A DNA stretch of 7,206 bases, from contig JAEUSS010000465.1 in the NCBI GenBank assembly GCA_016788685.1, forward strand, positions 1 through 7,206, written 5' to 3'. Positions 1 through 7,062 of this stretch are shown piece by piece. Origin of the DNA: Prolixibacteraceae bacterium. Lineage in GTDB: Bacteria > Bacteroidota > Bacteroidia > Bacteroidales > Prolixibacteraceae. The notes under the pieces are model-generated. The model saw only the letters and a list, made by a program, of their open reading frames with translations. It searched no databases and was not told the DNA's origin. Both the position numbers and the translations under genes were made by a program. The first letter of the stretch is position 1, and the number at the start of each line of letters is the position of its first letter.

Positions 1-150
1 TAACCTGACGGCTTCCTTCTCGGCACTGACAATTTGATCCAGTTCTATTCTTTCCGGATAAGGAGTACTGCCGGCAGCCTTCATGCTAAAGTAAGCAGAA
101 ACAGCCATATAACATACAAAGACAAAAAACACTTCATAATTTCTTTTCAT
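1..150 (-). CDS. N-terminal part of an exported protein of unknown family (3' end outside window)
   Basis: Reading the minus strand from the ATG at 150-148 gives 50 codons, open to the window edge, with no stop. The N-terminus starts MKRNYE and continues into a hydrophobic stretch (about residues 7-22, VFFVFVCYMAVSAYF). An SMKAAG stretch follows, where signal peptidase I could cut near residues 25-27, and then a polar region (STPYPERIELDQIVSAEKEA). This looks like a Sec signal peptide followed by a mature domain. Cys13 lies inside the hydrophobic core with no small residue before it, so it is not a lipobox. Met15 and Met23 are alternative starts, but they would remove the signal peptide. The gene follows two SusC/SusD pairs in the same orientation, where degradative enzymes or accessory binding proteins commonly sit, but 50 residues are too few to name a family. 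A strong terminator lies upstream, so it may have its own promoter. Confidence 0.7.
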   Translation of the reverse strand, partial: MKRNYEVFFVFVCYMAVSAYFSMKAAGSTPYPERIELDQIVSAEKEAVRL

Positions 151-194
151 GTTTCTTATTTTCAGGAAAGGAAAAACATATACAAAAAAACACA

Positions 195-224
195 CAACTA
201 TATAATAATTAAATCCAAACCAAA
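195..224 (-). promoter_or_regulatory. Weak candidate Bacteroidota-type promoter for the downstream exported-protein gene
   Basis: On the minus strand, TTTG (224-221) is followed after 18 nt by TATAGTTG (202-195). The known Bacteroides sigma-ABfr consensus is TTTG, about 19-21 nt, then TAnnTTTG. The -7 box here has one mismatch and the spacer is slightly short. It lies after the terminator and 44 nt before the ATG at 150, a plausible place for a promoter. The region is very AT-rich, so a chance match is a real possibility. Confidence 0.3.
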
Positions 225-233
225 TTATTGGTT
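218..233. repeat. Short inverted repeat (AACCAA-ATTA-TTGGTT)
   Basis: This is a perfect 6-bp dyad around a 4-nt centre, in the gap between the terminator and the downstream gene. It overlaps the candidate -33 element at 221-224, which would suit an operator or an mRNA 5' hairpin. It is short and AT-rich, so it may be chance. No matching copy was noticed elsewhere in the window. Confidence 0.25.
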
Positions 234-250
234 CAGGTGAGTCAGTAAAA

Positions 251-288
251 GAAAACAGACCTGCTCCAAAAGGAGCTGATCTGTTTTC
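251..288 (-). terminator. Rho-independent terminator of the SusC/SusD operon
   Basis: A 9-bp outer stem (GAAAACAGA with TCTGTTTTC) encloses a 3-nt by 3-nt partly mismatched segment and a 5-bp GC-rich inner stem (GCTCC with GGAGC) closed by a tetraloop. On the minus strand the loop reads TTTT, and the hairpin is followed by a T-rich tail (the end of the stem TTTTC, then TTTT). It begins 13 nt after the SusD stop codon at 304-302, where an operon terminator is expected. The + strand side has a less clear T tract and no gene to terminate, so the minus-strand role is preferred. Confidence 0.85.
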
Positions 289-301
289 AATAAAAGAACA
301 A

Positions 302-2092
302 TTACCAACCCGGATTCTGAATAAGAAGTCCCTGAGCCTTATTGAATTCGGTTAATGGTATTGGGAAGTGGTAATCTCTCGGGGCATAAAATTTAAATCC
401 TGATTTAACAGAAATAACTTCAGAAGACAAACAAGTCTGTGTCTTGCTGTCATATTCAGTCCATTTCATACCGGTTGGTGTCACATCATGAAGTTTTTCT
501 TTCTGCTTGCGACGAAGCAGGTCAATAAGCCGAATACTTCCTTCACTGACAAATTCGATCCGGCGCTCTTTGATAACAAAATCAATCATCTCTTCTTTTG
601 ACATATTGGCCGGAACGCCGTAACGCCCATTAGCCCCAGCAACAATGCCAGCTCTCTTTCTGATTTTGAAGAGCTGATCTTCGATCGTATTACGATTTGC
701 ATTGACATCAACTTCGGAAAGCACTTCTGCATACATCAGCATTAAATCAGCCAGGCGAAAAACCGGGAACCCGGCATCGTTTTGCCCACTACTTCCGTAA
801 TTAGTCTCTTTACAGAATTTCCTCAAAATATAGCCGGTATAAGTTGAATAACTATCTGTTCCCATTCCGTCAGTAGGCGCTTTGTAGTATAAATTTACCC
901 GTCCTAACTTTTGCCCCGAAAATGAAGTTATCCATTGAGCGCCATCGTAAATAATTGTATAATAGAATCGGGGATCGCGGTTTGCATACGGTTTTTTCGG
1001 ATCATATGTTGAATTTGGGGCATCAATTGCTTCTCCGGTCTTCATGGGGAAGGCATTCACCAGATCATGGTACGGATACTGATAAGCTTGTCCGCCCCTG
1101 CTCTTTGGCAGCAGATAGTTATCCGGGTACCCGCCGCCTTGTTTCAGTATCTTAAAGATACACTCGGCATTCTTTCTTGTTGTGGTCACCTGGTAAAAGC
1201 CGTTGCCTGCCCTGGTTGTATTGTCTTCGACCAACGAATATTGGCTTAATGCAAGCACCGCCTCAATTGCTGCTTTTGCTTTTATCCAACGTGCAGCATC
1301 GTACGATTCGTACCCTAACAACAAACGACTATCTCCGTCCCCGACATTACCTCCATTGGCCAGAGGGCTTGCCGCTAACCAAAGCATTTTTGCTTTAAGT
1401 GCCAAAGCTGCTCCTTTTTCCGGACGCCCGTATTCGCTCGCTTCATAAACTAAAGGTAAGGCATTTACGATAGCATCTACTTCTGAAACAACATAGTCAA
1501 CTACTTCAGCAAAAGTGGCGCGCTTCTCTGTAGGCGAATCAGTTTCGGTATAAACCACATCCTTCAGCAAAGGGACTCCGCCATAAAAGCTTGCTAAATA
1601 ATAGTAATAATATGCCCTGAGAAATCTGGCTTCGGCCTTCATCCTCTCTTTTCGGGCATTGGAAATAGGGCTCTTATCTACATTCAGGAGGAAACTTGTC
1701 GCCGCGTTAATAGCAATGTATGTCTCAGTCCACTTAGTATTAAATTCGGGATAAGCACTTGGTGTTGAAGACGTAGTAAAATTACTAAATGCCAACGCAT
1801 TACTCATTCGGTTTGTTCCCTGCCACATCAGACAAGTGTTATCGGTTGCTCCATCCCATGCTGCATAATACGCTGTCCCCCCCTGTTCTGCAAAATAAGT
1901 CTTGATCAGTTTTGAATACACGTTGGTCAAATACTGCTCTGTACGGATACTATCTGAAAATACCCACTCACGATCGACCACTGTATCTTCTTTGGGATCA
2001 AGAAATCCCTCACTTGACTCTGTACAGGCCGAAAAACCAAGCAGCACCGCAACAGAAAAAGTGACTAACGATTTTATTGTTATTTTTCTCAT
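302..2092 (-). CDS. SusD/RagB-type surface nutrient-binding lipoprotein (second pair)
   Basis: This 596-aa protein has the length and layout of the SusD/RagB family: a helical, TPR-like lipoprotein that sits over its SusC partner and binds substrate outside the outer membrane. Residues 1-22 form a lipoprotein signal peptide (AVLLGFSA) with the lipidated Cys at 23. The acidic residues after it (CTESSEGFLD) fit surface export, though not the best-known export motif. Family motifs in order: ARFLRAYYYYYLASFYGGVP (155-174), a TPR-type segment (LALKAKMLWLAASPLA, 230-245), NRDPRFYYT (371-379), YILRKF (421-426), LADLMLMYAEVL (447-458), IRKRAGI (477-483), IKERRIEF (507-514), FPIPLTE (576-582) and the terminal QNPGW, which ends exactly at the last codon. 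The ATG at 2092 is chosen because it starts the signal peptide. It is preceded by an A-rich leader (AAAAATTAAACAC) with no Shine-Dalgarno, which is normal for this phylum. It follows susC by 53 nt and ends the operon before a terminator. Substrate unknown. Confidence 0.95.
   Translation of the reverse strand: MRKITIKSLVTFSVAVLLGFSACTESSEGFLDPKEDTVVDREWVFSDSIRTEQYLTNVYSKLIKTYFAEQGGTAYYAAWDGATDNTCLMWQGTNRMSNALAFSNFTTSSTPSAYPEFNTKWTETYIAINAATSFLLNVDKSPISNARKERMKAEARFLRAYYYYYLASFYGGVPLLKDVVYTETDSPTEKRATFAEVVDYVVSEVDAIVNALPLVYEASEYGRPEKGAALALKAKMLWLAASPLANGGNVGDGDSRLLLGYESYDAARWIKAKAAIEAVLALSQYSLVEDNTTRAGNGFYQVTTTRKNAECIFKILKQGGGYPDNYLLPKSRGGQAYQYPYHDLVNAFPMKTGEAIDAPNSTYDPKKPYANRDPRFYYTIIYDGAQWITSFSGQKLGRVNLYYKAPTDGMGTDSYSTYTGYILRKFCKETNYGSSGQNDAGFPVFRLADLMLMYAEVLSEVDVNANRNTIEDQLFKIRKRAGIVAGANGRYGVPANMSKEEMIDFVIKERRIEFVSEGSIRLIDLLRRKQKEKLHDVTPTGMKWTEYDSKTQTCLSSEVISVKSGFKFYAPRDYHFPIPLTEFNKAQGLLIQNPGW
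1877..1883 (-). repeat. G7 homopolymer inside the second susD-like gene
   Basis: Seven consecutive C on the + strand give a G7 run in the coding strand, spanning CAG-GGG-GGG and encoding Gln70-Gly71-Gly72. A one-base slip here would truncate the lipoprotein close to its N-terminus. It may simply be ordinary Gly-Gly coding. Confidence 0.5.
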
Positions 2093-2145
2093 GTGTTTAA
2101 TTTTTCAAAGTTGATTCGACTTTTTTTTCGTATCACCTTATTTGA

Positions 2146-5100
2146 TTAAAATGTAACCTGAAAACCAAAGTTAAATAAGCGTTGTTGCGGATAGCTTGAA
2201 TAGGCAGCCCGATCTCCGGTAGCCGACTCCGGGTCAACCTGATACAGATTCAACCACGACCAGGTAACCAGGTTTTGACCATTGGCGAATACCCGAACTT
2301 TGCTCAATCCAACAGATTTACAAACTCTTTCAGGCAAATTATATCCGACTTCGATGTTCTTCAGCCGCAAATAATCGGTTGGACGTAACCAGAAAGTGGA
2401 AGACTGCCAGTTTGCACCACCCAACCTGGGGAATTCAGCATTTTTATTCATGGCCAGTAAAGTTGCCTCATCGGTTACAAAGTTGTTGTCCTTATCAAAG
2501 TAGGTCCATCGTTTAGTATGGATTTCGCTGGGGACACCATTGTCGGTTCCCATTTGCAGCACTGTATTTGCATCCATTACCCCTCCGGTAGCTCCCTGTA
2601 AAAGGACAGAGAAATCGAGATCTTTATAGCTTCCGCCGATGGTTATTCCATAGGTTACATCGGGATAGGCACTCCCTATATCTGTCTGATCGTAAGGATC
2701 AATCACCCCATCAGGTACTCCCTGCGGGCCACTGATGTCTTTATACCTTAGATCTCCCCGCTTCAGGTTTCTGTTGAGCATATCAACCGGACCGGAAGAA
2801 ATATCATTGAACGACTGATAGTATCCGTCCCAAACGTACCCAACCTTCCTTCCGATGCTATGCCCGGTTTGCATAAGAGCAGGGTACATATTCAATGGTT
2901 CGTCACGGAATATCACCTTGTTTTTGGCATGAGAGAAAGTACCTTTCAGGTAGTATTTAAAATTATTCCCGATCTTACTTCGCCATGTGATCTCTCCGTC
3001 AAATCCTTTGTTCTCGTTTTTCCCCATATTGATAGGAGGCATTGCACTGGATGGAATTCCAACATATCCGGGCATTGAACCTCTACCCAAAAGAATATCA
3101 TAGCGTTCGTTGACAAAATAATCGAATGTGATGGCAAGCCTATTGTTAAACAACTGAATATCAGTTCCGACGTTTAGCTTCTTCTCTTTTTCCCATGAAA
3201 CATTATCGTTAGGCAACTGAGAAATTCCCATGGATTGGAATTTAACCGGAGTCTCGCCAAAATAATAGTCTGAGCTGGAACTTTGAATTGCATACTTTTC
3301 CACATAATAATTCGAGAATGAGCTGCTAAAATAATCAGAACCAACGATCCCGTAGGAACCTCTGATTTTCCAGTAGTCAACTGCCAGATAATGTTTCAGG
3401 AAACTTTTGGCGAATGATTCTTCTGTCACATTCCATCCCCAACCAAGTGCGGGAAACAGATCGTAGCGTTTTTTTGCTTTAAATTTATCCGATCCGTTAT
3501 ACGCGCCGCTCAATTCAATCAGATACTTGGTTTTATAGTCGTAACTGATACGGCCGTTAAACCCTTTGGCATTATCAGGAGTATCGGCTCCTGAACGACC
3601 GCTATCCCACGAGGCCAGTACCAATGTCGAAATATTGTGATTGCCAAATTTCCGGGCATAATTCAGATGAACCTGGGAATTCAGTTTAAGATAAGGAGCT
3701 GCAGACGAAGACTCAACAGAAAGCTTAGGAAGGATATAGGTATCCGGAGTGCAAGCTGCATAGGTACTGGTAGTTGCATCATACTGGTATTCCAGAAATG
3801 TATTTCGGGTTAAGCTCCGTTCAAATGACCAGTTATTTGTCACAGCCAGTAAGCCTTTCACTTTCAGTCCGGGCGTAATAAAATCGAGTTTTTGTTCCAC
3901 TGCGGCATTTCCCGTAGCATTGTTTTTAAAGTCGCGGTTATACCCCCCCCACTTCAATAGAGCCACAGGGTTTGTTGATGCATTTCCTCCTCTTCCGCCA
4001 AAAGAACCATCTTCATTATAAACCGGATATAACCAGGAATTTAAGGTTCCGCTGCTGATGCGGGCAAAAAACGGCAAAGCGCCACCGGTGCGCCTCGGAT
4101 CTGGTAAGTTTGGAGAATTCACCTCATCAATTACACCGTTTACTCCTAATTTCAAAAGAGTGGTTGGTGTTACATTAATATCGACATTCGAGCGAATGTT
4201 GTAACGCTTCAGGTAGTACTCGTTATTAAAATCTTCGGTGGCATAATTACGCATCATACCTCCCTGATACAAATACCCCATCGAAACGAAATACTTTACA
4301 TTTTTTGTTCCTCCCTGAACATCCAGGGTTTGCTTGGTTTGCAATGCCGAATTCCGGAACATCTCTTTAAACCAGTCTACGTCAGGATATACATACGGCA
4401 TGTCTTGAGTACGGTAATGTTCAAGCACATCAGGAGCAAGTAAACTATTCGAGTTTTCCGGTTTATATGCAGGGTCCAAGGTTCCGTCAGCAAGAATGCT
4501 CCCGTTCATCATCTGTTCACGAATCAGCATCAATGACTCATAAGAAGAAAGACTTCTCCGATGGTACGTAGGCTGTTGGATACCAAAATCGCTGCGAAAA
4601 GTAATTTTTGCAGCCCCTTCCTGTCCGCGACGGGTAGTAACCAAAATAACTCCGTTTGCTCCTTTAATACCGAAAATAGCAGTACTTCCGGCATCCTTCA
4701 GCAAGGATACTGATTCTACATCATTCGGATCCATTTGGGTAAGAGCGCTAAGCGTTGATTCAACATCGTCAATCAACACGAGAGGTGTCGAATTCGATTC
4801 AGAAGACAGCCCGCGAATCATCAGAGTTGCCGCATCATTGCCAGGCTGGCCGCTCCGTTGTAACTGGAAAAGCCCGGGCAACTTACCCACCAATGCATTC
4901 TGAATGCTTGACGACGGAGACTGACGGATCATTTTATTATCAATCTGGCTAATTGCAGCAACGGTCGAAACACGCGATTTGGATCCAAAGCCCATGTTTA
5001 CCACCTGAACTTCGCCAAGCATCTGAGAATCTTCTTTCAGTTTGATCGCAATATTTTCTTTTACGGAACTGGCTACAAGCGTCAGTTCTTCAAATCCAAG

Positions 5101-5325
5101 AAATCTGATCAAAAGTTTTGAACTGGCAGACTTCACTTTCAATGTAAATTTTCCATTGACATCGGTACTTACACCGTTGCTCACGTTATCTTTTTCTACC
5201 ACTGCTGCCCCGATTATCGGAAGACCTGTTTCATCGACCACAATCCCCTTCACAGGAAACTGAGCCCAAACAGCTGCCGGTAACAGTATAAACAGCACCA
5301 ATAGTATCATTATTTTATTTTTCAT
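2146..5325 (-). CDS. SusC/RagA-type TonB-dependent outer-membrane transporter (complete)
   Basis: This 1059-aa protein is full length for the SusC family, the beta-barrel that imports substrate captured by SusD using TonB-ExbBD energy. Residues 1-21 are a signal peptide, probably cut after AVWA. A carboxypeptidase-regulatory-like domain follows at about 24-97 (VKGIVVDETGLPIIGAAVV at 25-43). The plug begins near 110 and carries the SusC signature around 199-233 (DPNDVESVSLLKDAGSTA, then FGIKGANGVILVTTRRG). The barrel makes up the rest, with family landmarks RYDLFPALGWGWN (620-632), GDLRYKDI (857-864) followed by an acidic loop, and FANGQNLVTWS (1013-1023). It ends in the aromatic VTF expected for barrel assembly. 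There is no N-terminal STN domain, so anti-sigma signalling by that route is unlikely. The region before the plug reads EVQVVNMGFGSKSR, a departure from the common VVVTGYG-type segment. The gene starts 22 nt after the preceding susD and stops 53 nt before its own SusD partner. The substrate cannot be read from the sequence. Confidence 0.96.
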   Translation of the reverse strand: MKNKIMILLVLFILLPAAVWAQFPVKGIVVDETGLPIIGAAVVEKDNVSNGVSTDVNGKFTLKVKSASSKLLIRFLGFEELTLVASSVKENIAIKLKEDSQMLGEVQVVNMGFGSKSRVSTVAAISQIDNKMIRQSPSSSIQNALVGKLPGLFQLQRSGQPGNDAATLMIRGLSSESNSTPLVLIDDVESTLSALTQMDPNDVESVSLLKDAGSTAIFGIKGANGVILVTTRRGQEGAAKITFRSDFGIQQPTYHRRSLSSYESLMLIREQMMNGSILADGTLDPAYKPENSNSLLAPDVLEHYRTQDMPYVYPDVDWFKEMFRNSALQTKQTLDVQGGTKNVKYFVSMGYLYQGGMMRNYATEDFNNEYYLKRYNIRSNVDINVTPTTLLKLGVNGVIDEVNSPNLPDPRRTGGALPFFARISSGTLNSWLYPVYNEDGSFGGRGGNASTNPVALLKWGGYNRDFKNNATGNAAVEQKLDFITPGLKVKGLLAVTNNWSFERSLTRNTFLEYQYDATTSTYAACTPDTYILPKLSVESSSAAPYLKLNSQVHLNYARKFGNHNISTLVLASWDSGRSGADTPDNAKGFNGRISYDYKTKYLIELSGAYNGSDKFKAKKRYDLFPALGWGWNVTEESFAKSFLKHYLAVDYWKIRGSYGIVGSDYFSSSFSNYYVEKYAIQSSSSDYYFGETPVKFQSMGISQLPNDNVSWEKEKKLNVGTDIQLFNNRLAITFDYFVNERYDILLGRGSMPGYVGIPSSAMPPINMGKNENKGFDGEITWRSKIGNNFKYYLKGTFSHAKNKVIFRDEPLNMYPALMQTGHSIGRKVGYVWDGYYQSFNDISSGPVDMLNRNLKRGDLRYKDISGPQGVPDGVIDPYDQTDIGSAYPDVTYGITIGGSYKDLDFSVLLQGATGGVMDANTVLQMGTDNGVPSEIHTKRWTYFDKDNNFVTDEATLLAMNKNAEFPRLGGANWQSSTFWLRPTDYLRLKNIEVGYNLPERVCKSVGLSKVRVFANGQNLVTWSWLNLYQVDPESATGDRAAYSSYPQQRLFNFGFQVTF
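3943..3950 (-). repeat. G8 homopolymer inside susC
   Basis: Eight consecutive C on the + strand give TGG-GGG-GGG-T in the coding strand (Trp459-Gly460-Gly461). It lies in the early barrel, in a segment reading NPVALLKWGGYNRD that resembles a conserved SusC region, so the glycines are probably constrained. A one-base slip would shift the frame and remove more than half of the transporter. It is the longest mononucleotide G/C run I noticed in the window. Confidence 0.6.
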
Positions 5326-5347
5326 AGTTGAACGTTTTTTGAAGTAA

Positions 5348-7051
5348 TTAATAATTCCAACCCGGATTTTGAACTAATGAGCCATTGGCTACCATTTCGG
5401 CATACGGAATCGGATACCAGTACATTTTGGCCGCATCGAACACCTGATTACGGACAGTCACGGTATTGTACAGGAATGTTCCGTCCTCTTGCCTGGTAAT
5501 AACAACCCCTTTTACCGGTTTATTCATAACCTCCTCTGCTAGTTTCCAGCGACGAATGTCCCAGAAACGATGTTCTTCAAAAGCCAGCTCAATGCGGCGC
5601 TCATTACGAATAATTTCGCGCATTTCGCTTTGAGTAAAAGACACAGGCAATCCGTAGCGTTTATCAGCTCCGGCAGTAATACCCGCCCGTGTACGAATTT
5701 CGATCAGATACTTAATAATGTCGGGATGATCTTTATTAATTTCATTCAGGGCTTCAACGTAGTTCAATAAGATTTCGGCATAACGGATAATCGGGTTTAT
5801 TCTTTTTTGAACGGCCAATGTGGTTGAAGTTTCATTATTGCCCATAAATTTTCGCAGGTAATATCCAGTCTGGGTTTGTTTTGTATGGCGATTAGATTTA
5901 TCCAAGCCCCCCTCAAAGGTTTCCACGTCACGGTTCAGCCACTTGGACCCGTTATAGAAAACAGTATATTTTAAACGCGGATCACGATTGGCATATGGGT
6001 TCTGCGGATTATAAACCGGATCTTTATCAATAGATTTACCGTTAATGGTTAGAAATGCGTCAACCAGATTCTGACTGGGACTTGTATATCCCTGACATTT
6101 AACAGATAAATTGTAATATCCGCAAGGGCTGTTGTTTACTTCTACCGAGTTACTTCCAGATGAGGATGTAAGCACTTTTCCCATGATCACTTCATTATTC
6201 TTCGGGGTGATAAACATGGTCAGAAATCCGGGAGAAGCTGTATGTAAAGAATAAGTTCCCAGATCGATTACTGTCTTTGCCGCATCGGCTGCTGACTGCC
6301 ACTTAGTTACATCATTTGACGAATTATACAGCGGGCTGGCCAGGTATAAATTCAGCCGCGAACGAAGTGCCAGTGCGACTCCTTTGTTCACCCGGTTATA
6401 CATCGGATCAGAGTTTTTGGGTAAATTGGCTTCCGGAAGATATTTCATTGCCTCATCAATCTGTTCGTTGATGTATGCCACGCTCTGTTCGCGGGTACTT
6501 CGTGGCAGGTCGATTTTATCTTCCAACTGAAAGATTTTATCACCAACAATGGGAACTCCATCCCAACGCTTCAGTAACTCGAAGTAAAAATAAGCGCGCA
6601 GCAAAAGTGCCTCTCCCTTCATATAAGTGAGGTTTACCTGTGGCAACTTGGTGGTTGCCGGTTGGGCGTCCCATTTTGAAAGGAATAAATTGGCACGGCG
6701 AATACCAGTATAATATGCTGCCCAAGCCACAGATCCTTCAACAGTGTTGGAAGGAGACAAGCTCCCGTTCCTAAAGTCCTCGACCGTCCCGCCAGGATTA
6801 AAGACCGAAGGAATAGCGTCATCTGTTCCTGCATCCAGATAATCCACCCCTATTCGGTTATGCAGATCGGGCAACTGATCATAAATAGCGAAAAATGCTT
6901 GGATAAAATAGGCTGCAGTTGAATCTTTCGGGTTAAACACATAATCATCGGTAAGCCGGTCTAATGGCTCGTTTTCATACGAATCACACGAGGATATTCC
7001 CAAGGCTACCGCAATACTTAATCCCAGTAATATATATCTAATTTCTTTCAT
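5348..7051 (-). CDS. SusD/RagB-type surface nutrient-binding lipoprotein (first pair)
   Basis: This 567-aa SusD/RagB family lipoprotein is predicted to be the substrate-capturing lid of the SusC whose tail lies just upstream. Residues 1-21 are a lipoprotein signal peptide (VALGISS) with the lipid-bearing Cys at 22, followed by an acidic DSYENEPLD segment that fits surface exposure. Family motifs in order: WAAYYTGIRRANLFLSKWD (110-128), LLLRAYFYFELLKRWDGVP (149-167), ANRDPRLKYTVFYNG (354-368), YYLRKF (397-402), RYAEILLNYVEALNE (423-437), IRTRAGITAGA (452-462), IRNERRIELAFEEHRFWDIR (481-500), YPIPYAEM (546-553) and QNPGW near the end (560-564), with two extra residues NY. The ATG at 7051 starts the signal peptide and lies 11 nt after the preceding stop. 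AAGGA occurs in that gap, but only 2 nt from the ATG, too close for a normal Shine-Dalgarno, so translational coupling is more likely. It shares most C-terminal motifs with the SusD at 302-2092, so they are paralogues. Substrate unknown. Confidence 0.95.
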   Translation of the reverse strand: MKEIRYILLGLSIAVALGISSCDSYENEPLDRLTDDYVFNPKDSTAAYFIQAFFAIYDQLPDLHNRIGVDYLDAGTDDAIPSVFNPGGTVEDFRNGSLSPSNTVEGSVAWAAYYTGIRRANLFLSKWDAQPATTKLPQVNLTYMKGEALLLRAYFYFELLKRWDGVPIVGDKIFQLEDKIDLPRSTREQSVAYINEQIDEAMKYLPEANLPKNSDPMYNRVNKGVALALRSRLNLYLASPLYNSSNDVTKWQSAADAAKTVIDLGTYSLHTASPGFLTMFITPKNNEVIMGKVLTSSSGSNSVEVNNSPCGYYNLSVKCQGYTSPSQNLVDAFLTINGKSIDKDPVYNPQNPYANRDPRLKYTVFYNGSKWLNRDVETFEGGLDKSNRHTKQTQTGYYLRKFMGNNETSTTLAVQKRINPIIRYAEILLNYVEALNEINKDHPDIIKYLIEIRTRAGITAGADKRYGLPVSFTQSEMREIIRNERRIELAFEEHRFWDIRRWKLAEEVMNKPVKGVVITRQEDGTFLYNTVTVRNQVFDAAKMYWYPIPYAEMVANGSLVQNPGWNY

Positions 7052-7062
7052 TGTCCTTATTT

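Noticed and set aside
34..240. Plus-strand ORF of 68 codons
   Set aside because: It overlaps the start of the minus-strand exported protein and its AT-rich upstream region, has low-complexity Lys/Ile/Tyr-rich content in its second half and shows no recognisable motif. Antisense chance ORF.
305..321. Near-identical 17-nt DNA segment shared with 5357-5373 (16 of 17 bases)
   Set aside because: Both copies encode the conserved QNPGW end of SusD proteins, so protein conservation explains the match. Not a recombination or attachment site.
955..1448. Cluster of overlapping plus-strand ORFs of 60-81 codons
   Set aside because: They lie entirely antisense to a well-supported SusD gene, in mutually overlapping frames, with no family signatures.
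2107..2128. Small stem (AAAGTT with GACTTT) followed by a T run on the + strand, in the susC-susD gap
   Set aside because: The stem is AT-rich, includes a wobble pair, and its T tract is on the + strand where no gene needs a terminator. On the transcribed minus strand it gives an A run, so it should not end transcription between susC and susD.
6540..6834. Minus-strand ORFs of 61 and 66 codons in other frames of the first susD
   Set aside because: Out-of-frame shadows inside a full-length SusD gene whose motifs are intact.
7052..7062. AAGGA just upstream of the first susD start, considered as a Shine-Dalgarno
   Set aside because: It sits only 2 nt before the ATG, too close for normal function, and Bacteroidota rarely rely on Shine-Dalgarno sequences.
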